IMG/VR virus record: IMGVR_UViG_3300025896_003791
Location: 1 to 29,483 of that record
Source of the DNA: a virus
Length of the DNA stretch: 29,483 bases
Strand: one strand, 5' to 3'
Part shown: piece after piece, positions 24,791 through 29,483 of the stretch
Layout: each line of letters opens with the position of its first letter
How positions within the stretch are numbered: the first letter of the stretch is position 1
Made by a program: the position numbers and the translations under genes
Notes under the pieces: model-generated
The model's input: the letters and a program-made list of their open reading frames with translations, nothing else
The model's database searches: none
What the model was told of the DNA's origin: nothing

Positions 24791-25413
24791 GGCTTGAGCT
24801 GTTTCCGACCATGGCAGGTATCTGGGCGTTGAACCTGGGCACCGAATTTGACCGATCCCTTTGCGTGGATCTGGTCCAAGTCCATTCGGACATGAATACC
24901 GGCGGTGAGATCTGGGATCGCAAGCCACACGACATATTCGATGGATCAGTAAGCCTTGCCTCCATGTTGGCCAGCGAGGCACTGCTTGTTCTGCAGCGGG
25001 ACTTCATTGGTCCGAAGGGTCGAATCATCCATCTGCAAGGCCGTGAGGTGGTTCGCACCTGTGGCGTTGAAATCATGCCGCATTCGGATGAAGACGAATG
25101 CGACTTGCAGGCGGTGTACTTCCCAAATGGCCCTGAGCTCGATCCAGGGCAGAGTCTTCACTCGCAAGTCAATCAATATGGACCGAATGCGTTTGCCATC
25201 TGCAATCCGGACTGGCGCTCATCTGGCTTTGGCAAACGCCTGATGCCCTGGGAGCAGAACGCCAAGTACTGGATCAAGCCCCACAGGGGCTTGCTGGTGG
25301 CATTTGACGCTCGGGCTGTTCATTTCCAAAAGCCGTATCCCGGCGACTCTCTCGTGGATGCACCGTTTGTGCAGGTGCTTTTGAACATCAAGGTGGAAAG
25401 ACTCAATGGCTAA
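24787..25413 (+). CDS. Probable 2-oxoglutarate/Fe(II)-type oxygenase (208 aa)
   Basis: The protein has the layout of a small double-stranded beta-helix oxygenase. A facial-triad candidate is H99-x-D101 in EIMPHSDEDECDLQAVYFPN, with a distal His 179 in GLLVAFDARAVHFQKPYPG; the loop CNPDWR (139-144) lies between them. The usual Arg that binds 2-oxoglutarate, normally about ten residues after the distal His, is not obvious in DAPFVQVLLNIKVE, so cosubstrate binding may differ. It would hydroxylate or otherwise oxidise a side chain. It overlaps both neighbours (ATGA and 8 bases), so it is made together with them. Other cupin-type functions remain possible. Confidence 0.62.
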   Translation: MRLELFPTMAGIWALNLGTEFDRSLCVDLVQVHSDMNTGGEIWDRKPHDIFDGSVSLASMLASEALLVLQRDFIGPKGRIIHLQGREVVRTCGVEIMPHSDEDECDLQAVYFPNGPELDPGQSLHSQVNQYGPNAFAICNPDWRSSGFGKRLMPWEQNAKYWIKPHRGLLVAFDARAVHFQKPYPGDSLVDAPFVQVLLNIKVERLNG

Positions 25414-26776
25414 ATTTCTGATCACTGCTTTGGATCCGCGCACAGAAGCCGTGGTGCCATTGCTATACGACAACATGGACTCGTCCCTAACGGACCTTCA
25501 AGGACGCTCTGTGGTGCAGACGGTGGACCCTTCGCTGCAGGCTACCCCGCTGGTGGCCCCAGTGACTTCCAGAGAAACACCGCTTGGGAAAATCTCTCCA
25601 CGCATCCTGAAGATTTCGCTGGGCCTGTCCTGCAACTACGCCTGCGAGTATTGCTCCCAGCGCTTCGTGGCGCGCAACGACGAGACCAACCCTGCGGATG
25701 TGACGGGCTTCATGGATTCGCTGGACAGCTGGGTTCTCTCGCCACCCGAGGCGATTGAGTTCTGGGGCGGGGAGCCACTGGTGTACATCAAGACCCTGCG
25801 GCCTTTGGCCGAGGCTCTGCGCTTGAAATTTCCGCAGGCCAGGGTTTCTGTGATCACCAATGGCTCCTTGCTGAACCCCGAAGTCAATCAGTGGCTTGAT
25901 GAGCTGGGGTTCACAGTCAGCATCTCCCATGATGGGCATGGCCAATCAGTGCGTGGTCCTGACCCCTTGGCTGACCCACGGTCCCGTCAAGCCATCCTGG
26001 CTCTTTACCAGCGCCTGGCACCTAAAGGGCGATTCAGCTTTAACGCCATGATCAACCGCTCCAACCAGTCTCGGGCTGATGTACAGGCATTCTTTGAGAA
26101 CCTCACAGGGGACTCGAAAGTCATGATTGGGGAAGGTGGGTTTGTGGATGCCTACGACGATGGAGGCCAAGCTCTATCCCTTCAACCTGAGGAATTTCAT
26201 GCATTCCGGCGATTGGCATTTCATGAAATCCGGCATGGCAAGGCAGGGCGCATCTCCAGCGTGCGGGATCGGACGATGTCCTTTGTCAATTCCATGAGGT
26301 TCAAACGCCCAGCTTCGAGCCTGGGACAAAAGTGCGGTATGGACCGTTCAGACTCCATTGCTGTGGACCTCAAAGGTAATGTCCTGACCTGCCAGAACGT
26401 CAGTGCGACTGCTGTAGCGCCAAATGGTGAGGCTCACCGCATTGGGCACATCAGTCAGATGCAGGAAGTAGCGCTCAAGACGGCAACGCACTGGTCTCAC
26501 CGACAGGAATGCCCTGGCTGCCCTGTGCTCCAGGTCTGCAAGGGTGCGTGCATGTTTCTGCAGGGGCCGCTGTGGGACGTGTCCTGCGAAAACGCCTATT
26601 CGGATGCACTGCCCATCTTTGCCGCCGGGGTTGAATTCCTCACCGGACTGGTTCCCGTTCACATTGAAGGTGAACTGCGCGATGAGCGCAAGGACATCTT
26701 CGGATTTTCTGAGCAGGTGAAACCATCTCGGGATAGACCATCCAGGAGCTTTCCGATCGCGGTCGTTGCAGCCTGA
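25406..26776 (+). CDS. Radical SAM / SPASM peptide-modifying enzyme
   Basis: 456 aa. The radical SAM cluster motif is C76-NYA-C80-EY-C83. The GGEP motif is at 121-124, and the SAM-binding strand VITNGSLL at about 149-156. The C-terminal SPASM domain carries Cys 310, 329 (in DLKGNVLTC), 369, 372, 378, 382 and 394, the seven-Cys pattern that holds two auxiliary [4Fe-4S] clusters (ECPGCPVLQVCKGACMF). This is the architecture of RiPP maturases and anaerobic sulfatase-type maturases. No clear leader-binding RRE domain is seen in the N-terminal 65 residues. It overlaps the oxygenase gene by 8 bases and is followed by a terminator. Radical SAM/SPASM identity is firm; the substrate is inferred to be the Cys-rich fibre tail. 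Confidence 0.93.
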   Translation: MAKFLITALDPRTEAVVPLLYDNMDSSLTDLQGRSVVQTVDPSLQATPLVAPVTSRETPLGKISPRILKISLGLSCNYACEYCSQRFVARNDETNPADVTGFMDSLDSWVLSPPEAIEFWGGEPLVYIKTLRPLAEALRLKFPQARVSVITNGSLLNPEVNQWLDELGFTVSISHDGHGQSVRGPDPLADPRSRQAILALYQRLAPKGRFSFNAMINRSNQSRADVQAFFENLTGDSKVMIGEGGFVDAYDDGGQALSLQPEEFHAFRRLAFHEIRHGKAGRISSVRDRTMSFVNSMRFKRPASSLGQKCGMDRSDSIAVDLKGNVLTCQNVSATAVAPNGEAHRIGHISQMQEVALKTATHWSHRQECPGCPVLQVCKGACMFLQGPLWDVSCENAYSDALPIFAAGVEFLTGLVPVHIEGELRDERKDIFGFSEQVKPSRDRPSRSFPIAVVAA

Positions 26777-26800
26777 ACTGACCGTACCGTTTTTTAAACC

Positions 26801-26832
26801 GCCGCCATGGTTCGCCCTGGCGGCTTTTTTTT
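26801..26832 (+). terminator. Terminator-like hairpin between radical SAM gene and holin
   Basis: GCCGCCA (26801-26807) pairs with TGGCGGC (26818-26824) around a 10-base loop and is followed by eight T residues. It closes the fibre-modification operon. The holin ribosome-binding site (GGAGAA) begins directly after the T run, the same layout as ahead of the capsid gene. Confidence 0.75.
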
Positions 26833-26842
26833 GGAGAAACGA

Positions 26843-27226
26843 ATGCCAGAACCTACAAGCAGTGGGGTCGCTGGAGCAGCGGTGGCCTACAAAGCATTTG
26901 GTGGAACCGCCGCAGCGGCTGCCAGTGGAGCCACCCTGGCTGCAGTGGTGGTCATGTTGATGACGCCACCTCGCAACAAACGGGAGTGGGCAGTTGGGCT
27001 GATCAGCACCGTGGTGTCCAGCATCGGTGGTGGTGCGATGACCGTCGAGCACTTTGGACTACATCACTGGGCTTTTTCAACGGTGGGGCTCTGTGCTCTT
27101 GGTGGACTGATCTTTGCCTGTGGTCTGCCAGGATGGGCGATGGTGCGCTGGACATTTGCTTTCATCGAAAAGCGCCGTGACGACTCCATTGATGAGGTGG
27201 CCAAGGACGTGAAGGAGCTTATATGA
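26843..27226 (+). CDS. Putative holin
   Basis: 127 aa from the ATG at 26843 (GGAGAA ribosome-binding site); the in-frame upstream extension lies in the terminator and is rejected. Three hydrophobic segments are visible at about residues 21-41, 49-67 and 76-102, followed by a charged C-terminal tail (EKRRDDSIDEVAKDVKEL). Its place directly before a lysin and Rz/Rz1 supports a holin that makes holes in the inner membrane to time lysis. The final codons overlap the lysin start by 4 bases. Confidence 0.82.
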   Translation: MPEPTSSGVAGAAVAYKAFGGTAAAAASGATLAAVVVMLMTPPRNKREWAVGLISTVVSSIGGGAMTVEHFGLHHWAFSTVGLCALGGLIFACGLPGWAMVRWTFAFIEKRRDDSIDEVAKDVKELI

Positions 27227-27687
27227 ATCCAAGTGAATTCATCATGCGGCTCACAACGGCCGCCGTTGCATCAGCTAAGGCTACAGGCGTTCCAGCCAGT
27301 ATCACCATTGCTCAGGCAGCACTTGAGTCAGGGTGGGGGGAGTCTGCGCTGGCCAAGACCGGCAACAACCTCTTCGGCATCAAGGCGGACAGCCTCTGGC
27401 GCGGTCAGACCCTCACCATGAACACCAAGGAGTTCATCAAGGGGCAGTGGGTGGTGGTGCCTGCTTTGTGGCGCAAGTATCCGAGCTGGCAAGCCAGTGT
27501 GGATGACCACGCTGCATTTCTTAAGCGTAACCCGCGCTACAAGATTTGCTTCACTTGCACCACGGCCCAGGCATTTGCCAAGGCGCTGGCACAGGCAGGC
27601 TATGCCACCGATCCGGCTTATTCGGACAAGGTCATTGGTCTGATCAAGCAGCACAACCTGCTGGCCTTGGATGGAGGTGCTCCGTGA
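27223..27687 (+). CDS. Endolysin, glucosaminidase (GH73 / FlgJ-like) domain
   Basis: 154 aa, a single catalytic domain without signal peptide. SITIAQAALESGWGESALA holds the catalytic Glu (residue 35), followed by TGNNLFGIKA, both typical of GH73 N-acetylglucosaminidases, and then FRKYPSW-type and YATDPAYSDKVIGLI segments seen in FlgJ-type enzymes. It cleaves peptidoglycan glycan strands after holin release. It starts by ATGA overlap with the holin gene. Confidence 0.93.
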   Translation: MNPSEFIMRLTTAAVASAKATGVPASITIAQAALESGWGESALAKTGNNLFGIKADSLWRGQTLTMNTKEFIKGQWVVVPALWRKYPSWQASVDDHAAFLKRNPRYKICFTCTTAQAFAKALAQAGYATDPAYSDKVIGLIKQHNLLALDGGAP

Positions 27688-28181
27688 GCTGGTTCAACCG
27701 ATTCTTGTTGGCCAACTGGTCACACATCCTGGATGCACTCCTGCTGCTCACAGCATTGCTGTGCGGAATGCAAATCGGGGAGTCCCGTGTTCAGATGGCC
27801 TGGGACGCTGAAAAGAATAAGTTCGCTCTGGTACAGGCCAAGCAAGAGCAACGCGTTGCTGATGTGCGTCAGTCCCAATCTCAAATCACGCAGGAGATAT
27901 CACATGAATTCTCAAAAAGGTCAAAACTTCTGGCTGATCACAAGCCTAACAATCGTGTTGGCAGGGTGTGCGACATCCCCGCAACCTGCGGCGGGGATAT
28001 GCCCTCCTTTTCCGAAGCTTCCGCCAGAGCTGCTCCAGCCCGCTCCGACCCTCTATCTGCTACCCAAAGAGATGCGAGAGAGGTGAGTTGCGAACAGTTG
28101 AGCGAGGATGCAGCCCAGACTACCTTGATGCTGCTGGAAGTTCAGCGCTGGTATCTGAAACAATCAATTGCTGACCCATAA
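27684..28181 (+). CDS. Rz: Rz-like inner-membrane spanin subunit (i-spanin)
   Basis: 165 aa from the GTG at 27684, which overlaps the lysin stop and has GGAGG upstream. One N-terminal membrane anchor (about residues 10-30, WSHILDALLLLTALLCGMQI) is followed by a charged periplasmic helix (EKNKFALVQAKQEQRVADVR), then a region with Cys pairs (VCDIPATCGGD), and a last helix with LMLLEVQRWY. This is the standard Rz layout. A separate lipoprotein gene is nested inside it in another frame. It fuses the inner and outer membranes at lysis. Confidence 0.9.
   Translation: MSWFNRFLLANWSHILDALLLLTALLCGMQIGESRVQMAWDAEKNKFALVQAKQEQRVADVRQSQSQITQEISHEFSKRSKLLADHKPNNRVGRVCDIPATCGGDMPSFSEASARAAPARSDPLSATQRDAREVSCEQLSEDAAQTTLMLLEVQRWYLKQSIADP
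27904..28086 (+). CDS. Rz1: Rz1-like outer-membrane lipoprotein (o-spanin), nested in Rz
   Basis: 60 aa in the +1 frame inside Rz, with a GGAGAT ribosome-binding site about 8 bases before the ATG. The N terminus is a lipoprotein signal (NFWLITSLTIVLAGC) with a good LAGC lipobox; the acylated Cys would be residue 22. The mature part is short and Pro-rich (PPFPKLPPELLQPAP), exactly as in Rz1 proteins. It pairs with Rz across the periplasm. Confidence 0.92.
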   Translation: MNSQKGQNFWLITSLTIVLAGCATSPQPAAGICPPFPKLPPELLQPAPTLYLLPKEMRER

Positions 28182-28189
28182 AAATAAAG

Positions 28190-28223
28190 CCCGACTTGTC
28201 TTAGTACAAGTCGGGTCTTTTTT
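28190..28223. terminator. Strong bidirectional terminator after the lysis genes
   Basis: CCCGACTTGT (28190-28199) and ACAAGTCGGG (28206-28215) form a perfect 10-bp stem with a 6-base loop, followed by T-C and six T residues. On the minus strand the stem is followed by TTTATTTTT, so it can also end the convergent minus-strand operon. It marks the end of the late transcript. Confidence 0.92.
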
Positions 28224-28261
28224 CGTGTCCGGAGTCAGGATTGTTCGGAAGAAAATTGCTT

Positions 28262-28741
28262 CTAGTCTTTCTTGTTTTTTTCGATCAAGGCAAAAAAGTT
28301 TTTCATCGCGCTAGCGTGTGCAAACCCTTCATGGATCTTGTCATCTAGGAGCTCTCTTGCAGACGGGCCGTTCTTGCAAGTCCCGCCTAATTTGATCAAT
28401 GCATCAACCATTTCTGTAACTTTGCTGTGTCTGTATAGATGTGAGTATTTGGCAATGTCCAGGGGTGTATCCCCTTCATTGTCTGGAATATTTGGATCTG
28501 CGCCGCGTTCAAGTAAAAATATGGCTAAGGCATAGTATGTTTCGTCGACAGCCATAAACAGAGCTGTGCGCCCATCTTCATCGCGGAAATTGATGTCGTG
28601 CCCTGATTCAAGCAAGTAATGAACTAACCGACCATTGCCATCGCTCGCAGCTATCACGAGCGCGTCTGGTGCGTCAAGATATGGATACTGAGATAGATCT
28701 AGTGGTTCTTCGGGATATTCTTGATCGGTGGCTTCGTTCAT
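28262..28741 (-). CDS. Ankyrin-repeat protein (159 aa)
   Basis: Residues about 23-120 hold roughly three ankyrin units, seen in DAPDALVIAASDGNGRLVHY, INFRDEDGRTALFMAV and PNIPDNEGDTPLDIAK. The protein is acidic and cytoplasmic, with no signal peptide. Ankyrin repeats mediate protein-protein contact; in prophage cargo they often occur in toxin/immunity or stress proteins, but no partner can be named. It is the last gene of a three-gene minus-strand operon and overlaps the upstream gene by ATGA. The region is lower in G+C than the phage structural genes. Confidence 0.85.
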   Translation of the reverse strand: MNEATDQEYPEEPLDLSQYPYLDAPDALVIAASDGNGRLVHYLLESGHDINFRDEDGRTALFMAVDETYYALAIFLLERGADPNIPDNEGDTPLDIAKYSHLYRHSKVTEMVDALIKLGGTCKNGPSARELLDDKIHEGFAHASAMKNFFALIEKNKKD

Positions 28742-29130
28742 TTGTCATCCGATTTTTTCATCACACTTTCATCCCACCCATCAAGAAAGCTTGTAAGTCT
28801 CTCCCGATTGGCACTGCGGGGCAGTCCTAACGTGACTCTTTCTAGGCGTATCACTCGATCATTTCGATTTATTTCGGCCTTTTCACGGGAGAGCTTGAAA
28901 CGGGTTTGAAGATCAGGGTCCGAAAAGAACGCGATGCACTCACCTTTGTTTGCAAAATGATCTAACTCGTCCTGAGTGATGCAAAGGTAGACGTTTTTCT
29001 GGCATGTCGAGCAATGCTTCACGCCTGCTTGTTCGGTGTTAGTAAGTTCGAACCAATTCTTCGGGCACTCAAACTCCATTTCACAGTTTAAGAACTGATG
29101 CTTAGGAGCGCTAGGTGTGGACGCAGGCAT
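28738..29130 (-). CDS. Cys-rich hypothetical protein, possible zinc-binding (130 aa)
   Basis: Cysteines at 16, 22, 40, 43, 50 and 65 sit in the settings FECPKNWFELT, VKHCSTCQKNVYLC and NKGECIAFF, which suggest a zinc-ribbon-type fold in the first 70 residues. The C-terminal half is charged. I have seen this pattern in unnamed proteins of Burkholderiales but know no function. It starts 2 bases after the upstream gene's stop with little Shine-Dalgarno, and overlaps the ankyrin gene, so the three are likely translated as a unit. Confidence 0.75.
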   Translation of the reverse strand: MPASTPSAPKHQFLNCEMEFECPKNWFELTNTEQAGVKHCSTCQKNVYLCITQDELDHFANKGECIAFFSDPDLQTRFKLSREKAEINRNDRVIRLERVTLGLPRSANRERLTSFLDGWDESVMKKSDDK

Positions 29131-29132
29131 GG

Positions 29133-29483
29133 TTAGAGGCTCTTTCTTGACTTGTTTGAAACGTTGCCACTCCCGCGTTGCATGACGATGCTGCCTGTAT
29201 AGATCGCATCGGCCTCGAAATACCGTGTTTGTGTGACGTTAACGGAGTCGCCATTGCCGATTGCAAGAAAGTAATTTCCAGGGCAAAGGTTCCCGAAATT
29301 CACTGCACCGCCATTGCTTCTTCTAGATTGAACAACTCGAGAGTTTCCTGGGTTGCCAGATCGAAGCTCCACCAAAACACCTTCACCAAAGGTTTGCAGC
29401 GTGATGTTGTACTCGGTGTTGCATGCCACTGCACTTCCCGCTAATCCAAGAAGAAGCAAAGCGGATATAAAAAACTTATTCAT
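29133..29483 (-). CDS. Small exported protein with signal peptide (116 aa)
   Basis: The ATG lies at the window edge (29483), so its ribosome-binding site and promoter are outside and an upstream start is possible. Residues 1-20 are a signal peptide (hydrophobic ALLLLGLAGSAVA, followed by CNTEY). The AVAC site is a poor lipobox, so signal peptidase I cleavage is more likely. The mature part is beta-rich, with two Cys (21 and 67 region) that could form a disulfide, and a basic C-terminal end. Family not recognised. First visible gene of the cargo operon. Confidence 0.75.
   Translation of the reverse strand: MNKFFISALLLLGLAGSAVACNTEYNITLQTFGEGVLVELRSGNPGNSRVVQSRRSNGGAVNFGNLCPGNYFLAIGNGDSVNVTQTRYFEADAIYTGSIVMQRGSGNVSNKSRKSL

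Overview
The window (about 60% G+C by eye) is the late region of a lambda/HK97-type siphophage. It is most likely a prophage of a betaproteobacterium of the Burkholderiales (Comamonadaceae-like). This rests on gene order and protein families: P27-type small terminase, Terminase_1, HK97 portal, S49 protease and capsid, phiE125 gp8-type connector, lambda G/GT-H-M-L-K-I-J tail module, holin, GH73 lysin and nested Rz/Rz1. No integrase, att site, tRNA or CRISPR array is visible, so the prophage state and the host are inferences.

Layout. 1-1236 (+): 3' part of a ParB-domain/DNA methyltransferase fusion. 1239-2558 (-): four small genes, including DUF3489 and DUF6900 families. 2665-3045 (+): HNH endonuclease, followed by a G-rich palindromic stretch that may be the cos region. 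3138-3410 (-): an unexpected 90-aa gene wedged between HNH and terminase. 3426-8049 (+): small and large terminase, portal, protease. 8187-11830 (+): capsid, capsid-neighbour protein, connectors and tail completion. 11847-21247 (+): tail tube, G/GT chaperones with a clear A-AAA-AAC slippery site, tape measure, M, L, K, I, J. 21335-23923 (+): three tail-fibre-type proteins. 23933-26776 (+): three tightly coupled genes (unknown protein, probable 2-oxoglutarate/Fe(II)-type oxygenase, radical SAM/SPASM enzyme). 26843-28181 (+): holin, lysin, Rz, Rz1, then a strong bidirectional terminator. 28262-29483 (-): three lower-G+C genes (ankyrin protein, Cys-rich protein, exported protein) that look like cargo.

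The most notable feature is at 22997-26776. The last tail-fibre protein ends in NCNCDCNCC. Its stop codon overlaps the ribosome-binding site of a three-gene operon ending in a radical SAM/SPASM enzyme, the enzyme class that modifies ribosomal peptides, and a terminator closes the block. The simplest reading is a phage-encoded post-translational modification system that modifies the Cys-rich end of a structural tail fibre, in effect a RiPP-like core fused to a virion protein. This is a hypothesis from gene context and motifs; no chemistry can be read from the sequence.

Other structure: terminator-like hairpins sit just ahead of ribosome-binding sites at three module boundaries (8134, 21280, 26801), suggesting antitermination-dependent late transcription. 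One fibre contains a 56-residue tandem super-repeat.
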